Positions 13,419-21,610 are shown, counted from the first letter of the stretch. The stretch is 21,773 bases of DNA from a bacterium (GCA_905221545.1 CAJNDO010000015.1:1-21773), one strand, 5' to 3'. Notes: generated by a model from the letters alone, not told the origin. Made by a program: numbers and translations.

Positions 13419-16070
13419 ATGGCTGATAAAAAAACTATGACACCAGAGGAAAAGAAACTCGCTGCTGAAAAGCATGTCGATGGGTTGGTGCAAAAAGCTC
13501 TAGTTGCCCTTGAAGAAATGCGTAAGTTAGATCAAGAGCGAGTTGACTACATCGTTGCCAAAGCATCAGTAGCAGCTTTGGATGCCCACGGAGAATTGGC
13601 TTTACATGCCTTTGAAGAAACAGGACGTGGTGTATTCGAAGATAAAGCGACTAAGAACTTGTTTGCTTGTGAACACGTGGTAAACAACATGCGTCACACT
13701 AAAACAGTTGGCGTTATCGAAGAAGACGATGTAACAGGATTGACTCTCATCGCTGAACCGGTTGGTGTTGTCTGTGGTATCACTCCTACAACAAACCCAA
13801 CATCAACAGCAATCTTTAAATCATTGATTTCATTGAAGACACGTAATCCAATCGTCTTTGCCTTCCATCCATCAGCACAAGAATCATCTGCACATGCAGC
13901 TCGTATCGTCCGCGATGCAGCTATCGCAGCTGGTGCTCCTGAAAACTGTGTGCAATGGATTACTCAACCATCTATGGAAGCAACAAGTGCTCTTATGAAC
14001 CACGAAGGTGTTGCGACAATCCTTGCAACAGGTGGTAATGCCATGGTTAAAGCGGCTTACTCATGTGGTAAACCAGCTCTTGGGGTAGGTGCTGGTAACG
14101 TTCCAGCTTATGTTGAAAAATCAGCAAATATCCGTCAAGCAGCACACGATATCGTTATGTCTAAATCATTTGATAACGGTATGGTCTGTGCATCTGAACA
14201 AGCGGTTATCATTGATAAAGAAATTTACGATGAATTTGTAGCAGAGTTCAAATCTTACCACACTTACTTTGTAAACAAAAAAGAAAAAGCTCTTCTTGAA
14301 GAATTCTGCTTCGGCGTGAAAGCAAACAGCAAAAACTGTGCTGGTGCGAAATTGAACGCTGACATCGTTGGTAAACCAGCAACTTGGATTGCAGAGCAAG
14401 CAGGATTTACAGTTCCAGAAGGAACAAACATTCTTGCTGCAGAATGTAAAGAAGTTGGTGAAAACGAGCCATTGACTCGTGAAAAATTGTCACCAGTTAT
14501 CGCAGTTTTGAAATCTGAAAGCCGTGAAGATGGTATTACTAAGGCTCGTCAAATGGTTGAATTTAACGGTCTTGGGCACTCAGCAGCCATCCACACAGCT
14601 GATGAAGAATTGACTAAAGAATTTGGTAAAGCTGTTAAAGCTATTCGTGTTATCTGTAACTCACCTTCTACTTTCGGTGGTATCGGGGACGTTTACAATG
14701 CCTTCTTGCCATCATTGACACTTGGATGTGGTTCTTACGGACGCAACTCAGTTGGGGATAACGTTAGTGCCATTAACCTCTTGAATATCAAAAAAGTCGG
14801 AAGACGGAGAAATAACATGCAATGGATGAAACTTCCTTCAAAAACATACTTTGAACGTGATTCAATTCAATACCTTCAAAAATGTCGTGACGTTGAACGT
14901 GTCATGATCGTTACTGACCATGCCATGGTAGAGCTTGGTTTCCTTGATCGTATCATCGAACAACTTGACCTTCGTCGCAATAAGGTGGTTTACCAAATCT
15001 TTGCTGATGTAGAACCAGATCCAGATATCACAACTGTAAACCGTGGTACTGAGATTATGCGTGCCTTCAAACCAGATACAATCATCGCTCTTGGTGGTGG
15101 ATCTCCAATGGATGCTGCTAAAGTAATGTGGCTCTTCTACGAACAACCAGAAGTGGACTTCCGTGATCTTGTTCAAAAATTTATGGATATCCGTAAACGT
15201 GCCTTCAAATTCCCATTGCTTGGTAAGAAGACTAAATTCATCGCGATTCCAACTACATCTGGTACAGGATCTGAAGTAACACCATTTGCCGTTATCTCTG
15301 ATAAAGCAAACAACCGTAAATACCCAATCGCTGACTACTCATTGACACCAACTGTGGCAATCGTAGACCCTGCTTTGGTATTGACAGTTCCTGGATTTGT
15401 AGCTGCTGATACTGGTATGGACGTATTGACCCACGCGACTGAAGCTTACGTATCACAAATGGCTAGCGACTACACTGACGGTCTTGCGCTTCAAGCCATC
15501 AAGCTTGTATTTGAAAACCTTGAAAGCTCAGTTAAGAACGCAGACTTCCATTCACGTGAGAAAATGCATAACGCTTCAACAATCGCTGGTATGGCCTTTG
15601 CCAATGCCTTCCTAGGTATTTCTCACTCAATGGCTCATAAGATTGGTGCGCAATTCCACACAATCCACGGTCGTACAAATGCAATCTTGCTTCCATACGT
15701 CATCCGCTACAACGGTACACGTCCAGCTAAGACAGCAACATGGCCTAAGTACAACTACTACCGTGCAGATGAAAAATACCAAGATATCGCACGCATGCTT
15801 GGACTTCCAGCTTCTACTCCAGAAGAAGGTGTGGAATCTTACGCAAAAGCTGTCTACGAACTTGGTGAGCGCGTAGGTATCCAAATGAACTTCAAAGCAC
15901 AAGGAATTGATGAAAAAGAATGGAAAGAACATTCTCGTGAATTGGCCTTCCTTGCTTATGAAGATCAATGTTCACCAGCTAACCCACGTCTTCCAATGGT
16001 TGACCACATGCAAGAAATCATCGAAGATTCTTACTATGGTTACAAAGAAAGACCAGGACGCCGTAAATAA
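13419..16070 (+). CDS. adhE: Bifunctional acetaldehyde-CoA/alcohol dehydrogenase
   Basis: An 883-residue fusion enzyme that reduces acetyl-CoA to acetaldehyde and then to ethanol, regenerating two NAD+ in mixed-acid fermentation; AdhE normally forms long cytoplasmic filaments (spirosomes). The N-terminal half is a CoA-acylating aldehyde dehydrogenase with catalytic Cys257 in NGMVCASEQ. A short linker leads to an iron-type alcohol dehydrogenase with NAD-binding GGGSPMDAAK and the metal ligands in DTGMDVLTHATEAY and HSMAHKIGAQFHTIHGR. The ATG at 13419 is preferred because GGAGG lies 7 nt upstream and it gives the family length; an in-frame ATG at 13398 has no suitable site. Strong codon bias indicates high expression. 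Confidence 0.97.
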   Translation: MADKKTMTPEEKKLAAEKHVDGLVQKALVALEEMRKLDQERVDYIVAKASVAALDAHGELALHAFEETGRGVFEDKATKNLFACEHVVNNMRHTKTVGVIEEDDVTGLTLIAEPVGVVCGITPTTNPTSTAIFKSLISLKTRNPIVFAFHPSAQESSAHAARIVRDAAIAAGAPENCVQWITQPSMEATSALMNHEGVATILATGGNAMVKAAYSCGKPALGVGAGNVPAYVEKSANIRQAAHDIVMSKSFDNGMVCASEQAVIIDKEIYDEFVAEFKSYHTYFVNKKEKALLEEFCFGVKANSKNCAGAKLNADIVGKPATWIAEQAGFTVPEGTNILAAECKEVGENEPLTREKLSPVIAVLKSESREDGITKARQMVEFNGLGHSAAIHTADEELTKEFGKAVKAIRVICNSPSTFGGIGDVYNAFLPSLTLGCGSYGRNSVGDNVSAINLLNIKKVGRRRNNMQWMKLPSKTYFERDSIQYLQKCRDVERVMIVTDHAMVELGFLDRIIEQLDLRRNKVVYQIFADVEPDPDITTVNRGTEIMRAFKPDTIIALGGGSPMDAAKVMWLFYEQPEVDFRDLVQKFMDIRKRAFKFPLLGKKTKFIAIPTTSGTGSEVTPFAVISDKANNRKYPIADYSLTPTVAIVDPALVLTVPGFVAADTGMDVLTHATEAYVSQMASDYTDGLALQAIKLVFENLESSVKNADFHSREKMHNASTIAGMAFANAFLGISHSMAHKIGAQFHTIHGRTNAILLPYVIRYNGTRPAKTATWPKYNYYRADEKYQDIARMLGLPASTPEEGVESYAKAVYELGERVGIQMNFKAQGIDEKEWKEHSRELAFLAYEDQCSPANPRLPMVDHMQEIIEDSYYGYKERPGRRK

Positions 16071-16085
16071 TTGTTTATCAGCCTA

Positions 16086-16112
16086 GAGGCAGGAATTTCC
16101 TGTCTCTTTTTT
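16086..16112 (+). terminator. Intrinsic terminator of adhE
   Basis: GAGGCAGG (16086-16093) pairs with CCTGTCTC (16099-16106, one G-U pair) around a short loop, followed by a T6 run at 16107-16112. Confidence 0.88.
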
Positions 16113-16273
16113 GTTAAATTGGAGTATCGAAAATAAATTTTAGCTTTCTATTTTAGATTTTTATCTGAAAAGAAAAATGGGAAATGACTATTTAGACAAG
16201 GAAAAACAGCAGTATGGGCTTTTAGAAAAGAAAGAAAAATAAGTAAGGTGGAGACAAAAAACAACGCCCGTAC
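16113..16273. other. Gene-free, AT-rich spacer with a 21-codon open frame
   Basis: Between the adhE terminator and the gap promoter I see no recognisable gene. One short frame at 16177-16242 would encode 21 residues (MGNDYLDKEKQQYGLLEKKEK) with only a poor ribosome binding site; read upstream it stays open for 11 more codons to a TAG at 16141. It could be the broken end of a lost gene or chance. Confidence 0.4.
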
Positions 16274-16302
16274 TTGCAATTAAACTTAAATAGTTATATA
16301 AT
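16274..16302 (+). promoter_or_regulatory. gap promoter
   Basis: TTGCAA (16274-16279), 17-bp spacer, TATAAT (16297-16302). The predicted leader is about 80 nt, the longest in the window apart from comX and nusG, which have less certain starts. Confidence 0.85.
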
Positions 16303-16315
16303 AGGTTTGTTGAAA

Positions 16316-16388
16316 GGTGATTTGTAGTGATTCAAGTTACTCTTTTCACAATAAAAATTTCATGATTTTCATAAGGAGGAAATCACTA
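16316..16388 (+). promoter_or_regulatory. gap mRNA leader with inverted repeats to the start region
   Basis: AATCACTA at 16381-16388, lying between the AAGGAGGA ribosome binding site (16373-16380) and the ATG (16389), is perfectly complementary to TAGTGATT at 16325-16332. It can also pair, with a G-U, to GGTGATTT at 16316-16323. These are two alternative upstream arms in near-direct repeat. Pairing would close the region just before the start codon, so the leader may tune translation. No known riboswitch is recognised. Confidence 0.4.
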
Positions 16389-17399
16389 ATGGTAGTTAAA
16401 GTTGGTATTAACGGTTTCGGACGTATCGGTCGTCTTGCTTTCCGTCGTATCCAAAACGTAGAAGGTGTTGAAGTTACTCGTATCAACGACCTTACAGATC
16501 CAGTTATGCTTGCACACTTGTTGAAATACGACACAACTCAAGGTCGTTTCGACGGTACTGTTGAAGTTAAAGAAGGTGGATTTGAAGTTAACGGTAAATT
16601 CATCAAAGTTTCTGCTGAACGTGATCCAGAACAAATCGACTGGGCTAACGACGGTGTAGAAATCGTTCTTGAAGCTACTGGTTTCTTTGCTAAGAAAGCA
16701 GCTGCTGAAAAACACTTGCACGCTGGTGGTGCTAAGAAAGTTGTTATCACTGCTCCTGGTGGAAACGACGTTAAAACAGTTGTATTCAACACTAACCATG
16801 ACGTTCTTGACGGTACTGAAACAGTTATCTCAGGTGCTTCATGTACTACAAACTGTTTGGCTCCAATGGCTAAAGCTCTTCAAGACAACTTTGGTGTTGT
16901 AGAAGGATTGATGACTACTATCCACGCTTACACTGGTGACCAAATGATCCTTGACGGACCACACCGTGGTGGTGACCTTCGCCGTGCTCGCGCTGGTGCT
17001 GCAAACATCGTTCCTAACTCAACTGGTGCTGCTAAAGCTATCGGTCTTGTAATCCCAGAATTGAACGGTAAACTTGACGGATCTGCACAACGCGTTCCAA
17101 CTCCAACTGGATCAGTTACTGAATTGGTAGCAGTTCTTGAAAAGAACGTTACTGTTGATGAAGTGAATGCAGCTATGAAAGCAGCTTCAAACGAATCATA
17201 CGGTTACACAGAAGATCCAATCGTATCTTCAGATATCGTAGGTATGTCTTACGGTTCATTGTTTGACGCAACTCAAACTAAAGTTCTTGACGTTGACGGT
17301 AAACAATTGGTTAAAGTTGTATCATGGTACGACAACGAAATGTCATACACTGCACAACTTGTTCGTACTCTTGAATACTTCGCAAAAATCGCTAAATAA
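16389..17399 (+). CDS. gap: Glyceraldehyde-3-phosphate dehydrogenase, NAD-dependent
   Basis: The phosphorylating glycolytic GAPDH, oxidising glyceraldehyde 3-phosphate to 1,3-bisphosphoglycerate with production of NADH. It has 336 residues. The Rossmann motif [10 protein letters not shown] is at the N-terminus; Asp34 fits NAD rather than NADP preference; catalytic Cys152 lies in SCTTNC and His179 in [10 protein letters not shown]; phosphate-site residues are in [12 protein letters not shown]. Extreme codon bias shows very high expression. In streptococci this protein is also found on the cell surface although it has no signal peptide. The frame is open upstream to 16317, but AAGGAGGA before 16389 decides the start. 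It is monocistronic. Confidence 0.98.
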   Translation: MVVKVGINGFGRIGRLAFRRIQNVEGVEVTRINDLTDPVMLAHLLKYDTTQGRFDGTVEVKEGGFEVNGKFIKVSAERDPEQIDWANDGVEIVLEATGFFAKKAAAEKHLHAGGAKKVVITAPGGNDVKTVVFNTNHDVLDGTETVISGASCTTNCLAPMAKALQDNFGVVEGLMTTIHAYTGDQMILDGPHRGGDLRRARAGAANIVPNSTGAAKAIGLVIPELNGKLDGSAQRVPTPTGSVTELVAVLEKNVTVDEVNAAMKAASNESYGYTEDPIVSSDIVGMSYGSLFDATQTKVLDVDGKQLVKVVSWYDNEMSYTAQLVRTLEYFAKIAK

Positions 17400-17415
17400 T
17401 TCTTGAGTCGGTAAG

Positions 17416-17442
17416 AAGCAAGGCCTCTTGGTCTTGCTTTTT
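17416..17442 (+). terminator. Intrinsic terminator of gap
   Basis: Arms 17416-17425 and 17430-17439 (core GCAAGGCC / GGTCTTGC, one G-U pair) with a TCTT loop and a T5 run at 17438-17442. Confidence 0.88.
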
Positions 17443-17453
17443 AAATATTTAAA

Positions 17454-17483
17454 AATGGATGACACAATCATCCATTCTTTTTT
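17454..17483. terminator. Bidirectional terminator between convergent gap and rlu genes
   Basis: AATGGATGA (17454-17462) and TCATCCATT (17468-17476) form a perfect 9-bp stem with a 5-nt loop. A T-run follows on the + strand (17478-17483), and an A-run precedes it, giving a T-run on the minus strand. The minus-strand stop codon (17468-17470) is inside the stem. Confidence 0.8.
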
Positions 17484-18343
17484 AACTCTTTTTCAAAGGT
17501 ATCTGAAAGGGTAGTGAAAGTTAATTTCTCTAATGTAAGCGGATGGGTAAAGGAAAGTCGGAAGGCATGAAGCATAAGTCGACTTGATTTTGATTTACTA
17601 TTATAGAGAGGGTCACCCAAGATAGGAAAGTTATGATGAGAAAGGTGGACACGTATTTGATGGGTTCGTCCTGTTTTTAGTTTGCAACGAACCAAGGAAG
17701 TTTTGTTTGGAAATTGCTTTAATCTGTTTACATGCGTTTCAGCATATTGCCCATGTTTTGTATCAACTATTCGTTTTCTGCGATCATGACGATCACGTCC
17801 GATTTTGTCCCTGAAAACAAGCTCTTTGCTGCTGATATTTCTATCAACAAGTGCCCAATATTCTCTAAAAATCTCTTTTTTCTCTAATAAGCGGTTGAGA
17901 ATGGGCAGGATAAAAGGATTTTTGGCAAAGAGGACTAAGCCGCTGGTTTCCATGTCCAGACGATGAACGACATAACAGGTCTGGCCAACGTAGGCACTGA
18001 CATGGTTAAGAAGAGCAATTTCGTTTGGTTTGTTACCGTGGGTTTTCATCCCCTCAGGTTTGTTTACAATAATCAAGTGTTGGTCTTGATAAACCTCCTG
18101 AACGAGTTCAGGGTTGCCCAAAGGAATTGCCTTTTTTGGATAATCTTCCTCGTCAAAAGTCAACTGGCAAACATCTCCAGGTTTCACCATCTCGTTCCAG
18201 TGAACCTCTTCTCGATTTATCAAAATATGCTTCTTGACTCTCAAAAAATGACGGATTTTTCTAGGGATGAGGAGTTGCTCCTCTAGTAATTGCTTTACCG
18301 TCATTTGAGGCAAAGAGGCGGGTAATGTAAATGTGAATTTCAT
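17468..18343 (-). CDS. RluA/RluD-family 23S rRNA pseudouridine synthase
   Basis: A 291-residue RNA-modifying enzyme that isomerises uridine to pseudouridine. An S4-like RNA-binding region covers about residues 13-65, ending in the KPGDVCQL turn. The catalytic core contains the family motif HRLDMETSGLVLFAK with the nucleophile Asp130, followed by KTGRTHQIRVHLSHHNFPILGDPLY and the C-terminal LMLHAFRLSF. The exact rRNA site modified cannot be read from the sequence. It is the only minus-strand gene in the window, divergent from pbp2A and convergent with gap. No ribosome binding site precedes the ATG, and an extended -10 lies 6 nt upstream of it, so a leaderless mRNA is likely. Confidence 0.93.
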   Translation of the reverse strand: MKFTFTLPASLPQMTVKQLLEEQLLIPRKIRHFLRVKKHILINREEVHWNEMVKPGDVCQLTFDEEDYPKKAIPLGNPELVQEVYQDQHLIIVNKPEGMKTHGNKPNEIALLNHVSAYVGQTCYVVHRLDMETSGLVLFAKNPFILPILNRLLEKKEIFREYWALVDRNISSKELVFRDKIGRDRHDRRKRIVDTKHGQYAETHVNRLKQFPNKTSLVRCKLKTGRTHQIRVHLSHHNFPILGDPLYNSKSKSSRLMLHAFRLSFTHPLTLEKLTFTTLSDTFEKELKKNG

Positions 18344-18349
18344 ACAGAT

Positions 18350-18358
18350 ATTGTAACA
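18350..18358 (-). promoter_or_regulatory. Extended -10 promoter of the rlu gene, placed for a leaderless mRNA
   Basis: On the minus strand TGT-TACAAT occupies 18358-18350, then 6 nt, then the ATG at 18343. The -35 is poor. The T7 tract and a weak 6-bp hairpin (18366-18381) lie just upstream. Confidence 0.6.
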
Positions 18359-18394
18359 AAAAAAGTCCTATTTGGATAGGAAATAGCTAAATTC

Positions 18395-18423
18395 TTGAGT
18401 TCCTATGATGAAGATGATAAAAT
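18395..18423 (+). promoter_or_regulatory. pbp2A promoter, placed for a leaderless mRNA
   Basis: TTGAGT (18395-18400), 17-bp spacer, TAAAAT (18418-18423) with TGA making an extended -10. The ATG at 18430 follows after 6 nt and no Shine-Dalgarno sequence is present. Confidence 0.7.
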
Positions 18424-18429
18424 AAACGC

Positions 18430-20625
18430 ATGAAATTAGATAAATTATTCGAGAAATTTCTTTCTCTTTTTAAAAAAGAAACAAGTGAACGAGAGGCTTC
18501 TGATTCGACTAGCTTACGTCGCTCTCGTAGTGATCGAAAAAAATTAGCCCAAGTGGGTCCAATTCGAAAATTCTGGCGTCGCTATCATCTAACAAAGATT
18601 GTTATTATACTGGGGTTGAGCGCAGGCTTACTAGTTGGAACCTATTTGTTTGCTGTAGCCAAGTCAACCAATGTCAATGATTTGCAAAATGCCTTGAAAA
18701 CTCGAACTCTCATTTTTGACCGTGAAGAAAAAGAGGCTGGTGCTTTGTCTGGTCAAAAAGGAACTTATGTTGAATTGACTGATATCAGTAAAAATTTGCA
18801 GAATGCCGTTATTGCGACAGAAGACCGTTCCTTCTATAAAAATGACGGGATTAACTATGGTCGTTTCTTCTTGGCGATTGTCACTGCTGGTCGTTCAGGT
18901 GGTGGTTCTACTATTACCCAACAGCTGGCTAAAAATGCCTATCTGTCGCAGGATCAAACTGTTGAGAGAAAAGCAAAAGAATTTTTCCTTGCCTTAGAAT
19001 TAACAAAAAAATATAGTAAGGATCAGATCTTAACCATGTACCTTAATAACGCCTATTTTGGAAATGGTGTGTGGGGTGTAGAAGATGCGAGTAAGAAATA
19101 CTTTGGAGTTTCTGCGTCAGAAGTGAGTTTGGATCAAGCTGCGACTCTGGCAGGGATGCTCAAAGGACCGGAACTGTATAACCCCTTGAATTCTGTAGAG
19201 GATTCTACCAATCGTCGCGACACTGTCTTACAAAATATGGTTGCAGCAGGATACATTGATAAAAACCAAGAAACCGAAGCTGCAGAAGTTGATATGACTT
19301 CGCAATTGCACGATAAGTATGAAGGGAAAATTTCAGATTACCGTTACCCCTCTTATTTTGATGCGGTGGTGAATGAAGCTGTTTCTAAGTATAATCTAAC
19401 AGAGGAAGAAATCGTAAATAATGGCTACCGCATTTACACAGAACTGGACCAAAACTACCAAGCAAATATGCAGGTTGTCTATGAAAACACCTCACTATTT
19501 CCGAGAGCAGAGGATGGAACATTTGCTCAATCAGGAAGTGTAGCTCTCGAACCGAAAACAGGGGGAGTTCGTGGGGTTGTCGGGCAAGTTGCTGATAATG
19601 ATAAAACTGGATTCCGTAATTTCAACTATGCTACCCAATCCAAACGTAGCCCTGGTTCTACAATTAAGCCTTTAGTTGTTTATACGCCGGCAGTTGAGGC
19701 AGGTTGGGCTTTGAACAAACAGTTGGATAACCATACCATGCAGTATGACAGCTATAAAGTTGATAACTATGCAGGGATCAAAACGAGTCGAGAAGTTCCA
19801 ATGTATCAAGCCCTGGCAGAATCGCTTAATCTACCGGCTGTTGCTACTGTTAATGATTTGGGTGTAGATAAGGCTTTTGAAGCAGGAGAAAAATTTGGAC
19901 TCAACATGGAAAAAGTCGACCGTGTTCTTGGTATCGCCTTGGGAAGCGGTGTTGAAACCAACCCTCTTCAAATGGCTCAAGCATACGCTGCCTTTGCAAA
20001 TGAAGGTTTAATGCCTGAAGCTCATTTTATTAGTAGAATTGAAAATGCTAGCGGACAGGTTATTGCAAGCCATAAAAATTCACAAAAACGGGTGATTGAT
20101 AAGTCTGTAGCTGATAAGATGACCAGTATGATGTTGGGGACATTCACCAATGGAACGGGTATTAGTTCATCGCCTGCTGACTATGTCATGGCAGGGAAAA
20201 CTGGAACAACTGAAGCTGTTTTTAATCCTGAATACACAAGTGATCAGTGGGTAATTGGTTATACTCCAGATGTAGTGATTAGCCACTGGCTTGGTTTTCC
20301 GACCACTGATGAAAATCATTATCTAGCGGGTTCTACATCAAACGGTGCAGCTCATGTCTTTAGAAATATTGCAAATACCATTTTACCTTATACGCCAGGA
20401 AGTACCTTTACAGTTGAAAATGCTTATAAGCAAAATGGAATTGCACCAGCTAACACAAAAAGACAAGTACAAACCAATGATAATAGCCAGACAGATGATA
20501 ATTTGTCTGATATTCGAGGACGTGCGCAAAGTCTAGTAGATGAGGCTAGTCGGGCTATCTCGGATGCCAAGATTAAGGAAAAGGCTCAAACAATCTGGGA
20601 TTCGGTAGTCAATCTATTTCGTTAA
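18430..20625 (+). CDS. pbp2A: Class A penicillin-binding protein 2a
   Basis: A bifunctional peptidoglycan synthase of 731 residues: glycosyltransferase plus DD-transpeptidase. A basic cytoplasmic tail (1-56, with RRSRSDRKK) leads to one transmembrane helix (about 57-77). The GT51 domain follows with catalytic Glu131 in ATEDRSFY, GGGSTITQQLAKN, and the NNAYFGNGVWG segment. The transpeptidase has the nucleophile Ser410 in STIK, an SxN motif in ESLNLPA, and KTGTTE near residue 590. The tail after about 680 is rich in Asn, Gln and Asp, then helical. No resistance mosaic can be judged without a reference. A separate promoter for rpmG begins just after its stop codon. Confidence 0.97.
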   Translation: MKLDKLFEKFLSLFKKETSEREASDSTSLRRSRSDRKKLAQVGPIRKFWRRYHLTKIVIILGLSAGLLVGTYLFAVAKSTNVNDLQNALKTRTLIFDREEKEAGALSGQKGTYVELTDISKNLQNAVIATEDRSFYKNDGINYGRFFLAIVTAGRSGGGSTITQQLAKNAYLSQDQTVERKAKEFFLALELTKKYSKDQILTMYLNNAYFGNGVWGVEDASKKYFGVSASEVSLDQAATLAGMLKGPELYNPLNSVEDSTNRRDTVLQNMVAAGYIDKNQETEAAEVDMTSQLHDKYEGKISDYRYPSYFDAVVNEAVSKYNLTEEEIVNNGYRIYTELDQNYQANMQVVYENTSLFPRAEDGTFAQSGSVALEPKTGGVRGVVGQVADNDKTGFRNFNYATQSKRSPGSTIKPLVVYTPAVEAGWALNKQLDNHTMQYDSYKVDNYAGIKTSREVPMYQALAESLNLPAVATVNDLGVDKAFEAGEKFGLNMEKVDRVLGIALGSGVETNPLQMAQAYAAFANEGLMPEAHFISRIENASGQVIASHKNSQKRVIDKSVADKMTSMMLGTFTNGTGISSSPADYVMAGKTGTTEAVFNPEYTSDQWVIGYTPDVVISHWLGFPTTDENHYLAGSTSNGAAHVFRNIANTILPYTPGSTFTVENAYKQNGIAPANTKRQVQTNDNSQTDDNLSDIRGRAQSLVDEASRAISDAKIKEKAQTIWDSVVNLFR

Positions 20626-20630
20626 GATGC

Positions 20631-20659
20631 TTGTCAAAGCCTAGCTTTCTTGTTATAAT
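20631..20659 (+). promoter_or_regulatory. Promoter of the rpmG-secE-nusG operon
   Basis: TTGTCA (20631-20636), 17-bp spacer, TATAAT (20654-20659), also an extended -10 (TGT). It begins 6 nt after the pbp2A stop codon. The spacer contains the palindromic AAGCCTAGCTT (20637-20647). Confidence 0.85.
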
Positions 20660-20677
20660 AGATAAGATGGAGGCGTT

Positions 20678-20830
20678 ATGGCATTAAAAAAAGCAAGCCT
20701 AGCTTGTGCGGTTTGTGGTTCGAGAAACTATTCAATCAAGATCAGCGGAAACCCCAAGCCTACACGACTAGAAGTAAATAAATTTTGTAAGCATTGTGGC
20801 AAGTACACTACACACAGAGAAACGAGATAG
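20678..20830 (+). CDS. rpmG: 50S ribosomal protein L33, zinc-binding (C+) form
   Basis: A ribosomal protein of 50 residues. Two CxxC pairs (CAVC at 10-13 and CKHC at 37-40) bind one zinc ion, so this is the C+ type rather than the zinc-free paralogue used under zinc limitation. The core is [20 protein letters not shown], with a basic C-terminus THRETR. GGAGG (20669-20673) lies 4 nt before the ATG. It leads an operon with secE, starting 9 nt after its stop codon, and nusG. This grouping of L33, SecE and NusG is conserved in Firmicutes. Confidence 0.95.
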   Translation: MALKKASLACAVCGSRNYSIKISGNPKPTRLEVNKFCKHCGKYTTHRETR

Positions 20831-20839
20831 GAGAGAGCG

Positions 20840-21016
20840 ATGCGTTTTATTGGAGATATTTTTAGACTTCTTAAAGACACAACATGGCCAACTCGCAAGG
20901 AAAGCTGGAGAGATTTTCGTTCTATCATGGAATACACTGCTTTCTTTGTTGTGATTATTTATATTTTTGACAAGTTGATTGTTTCAGGATTGATTCGATT
21001 TATTAACATTTTTTAG
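20840..21016 (+). CDS. secE: SecE, preprotein translocase subunit
   Basis: A 58-residue small essential subunit of the SecYEG channel. It has the conserved amphipathic cytoplasmic helix with the signature LLKDTTWPTRKE (about residues 10-21), then a single transmembrane segment (FFVVIIYIFDKLIV, about 35-48). This single-helix form is normal for Gram-positive bacteria. AGGAGAG immediately upstream serves as the ribosome binding site. Confidence 0.96.
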   Translation: MRFIGDIFRLLKDTTWPTRKESWRDFRSIMEYTAFFVVIIYIFDKLIVSGLIRFINIF

Positions 21017-21070
21017 AAGACTAGTGGCATTAACCACACTAAAAGTTTTCTATTTATGAAAGGAAGTATC

Positions 21071-21607
21071 ATGGATAGTTTTGATAAAGGATGGTTTGTC
21101 TTACAAACTTATTCTGGTTATGAAAATAAGGTAAAAGAAAATCTATTACAACGTGCGCAAACCTACAATATGTTGGATAACATTTTACGTGTTGAAATTC
21201 CAACACAAACAGTGCAAGTTGAAAAAAATGGAAAGAGAAAAGAAGTAGAAGAAAATCGCTTTCCAGGTTATGTTCTTGTAGAAATGGTGATGACAGATGA
21301 AGCTTGGTTTGTTGTTCGAAATACACCAAACGTTACAGGATTTGTCGGATCACACGGGAACAGATCAAAACCAACACCATTATTGGAACAAGAAATTCGT
21401 GATATCTTGGTTTCTATGGGACGAACTGTACAAGAGTTTGATATCGATGTTGAAGTCGGTCAAACTGTACGTATTATCGATGGTGCTTTTGCAGATTATA
21501 CTGGTAAGATTACAGAGATTGATAACAATAAAGTGAAGATGATTATCTCTATGTTTGGTAATGACACAGTTGCAGAAGTAAACCTAAACCAAATTGCAGA
21601 ATTATAA
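21071..21607 (+). CDS. nusG: NusG, transcription elongation factor
   Basis: A 178-residue factor that binds RNA polymerase and links it to Rho or to ribosomes. The NGN domain (about 1-115) carries WFVLQTYSGYENKVKENL at its start and FPGYVLVEM in the middle; a C-terminal KOW domain (about 125-178) holds VGQTVRIIDGAFADYTGKI. The ATG at 21071 is chosen because AAAGGAAG precedes it; an ATG at 21056 would add five residues without a good site. The 54-nt gap after secE has a small hairpin (GTGG 21024-21027 / CCAC 21034-21037) that might modulate read-through. Confidence 0.97.
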   Translation: MDSFDKGWFVLQTYSGYENKVKENLLQRAQTYNMLDNILRVEIPTQTVQVEKNGKRKEVEENRFPGYVLVEMVMTDEAWFVVRNTPNVTGFVGSHGNRSKPTPLLEQEIRDILVSMGRTVQEFDIDVEVGQTVRIIDGAFADYTGKITEIDNNKVKMIISMFGNDTVAEVNLNQIAEL

Positions 21608-21610
21608 CCC

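Noticed and set aside
14862..15968. Long minus-strand open frames opposite adhE (also opposite tkt and gap)
   Set aside because: They are shadows of strongly codon-biased + strand genes, with no ribosome binding sites or recognisable domains.
16177..16242. 21-codon frame as a real small gene
   Set aside because: Poor ribosome binding site, no promoter, low-complexity Lys/Glu content; kept only as a possible remnant.
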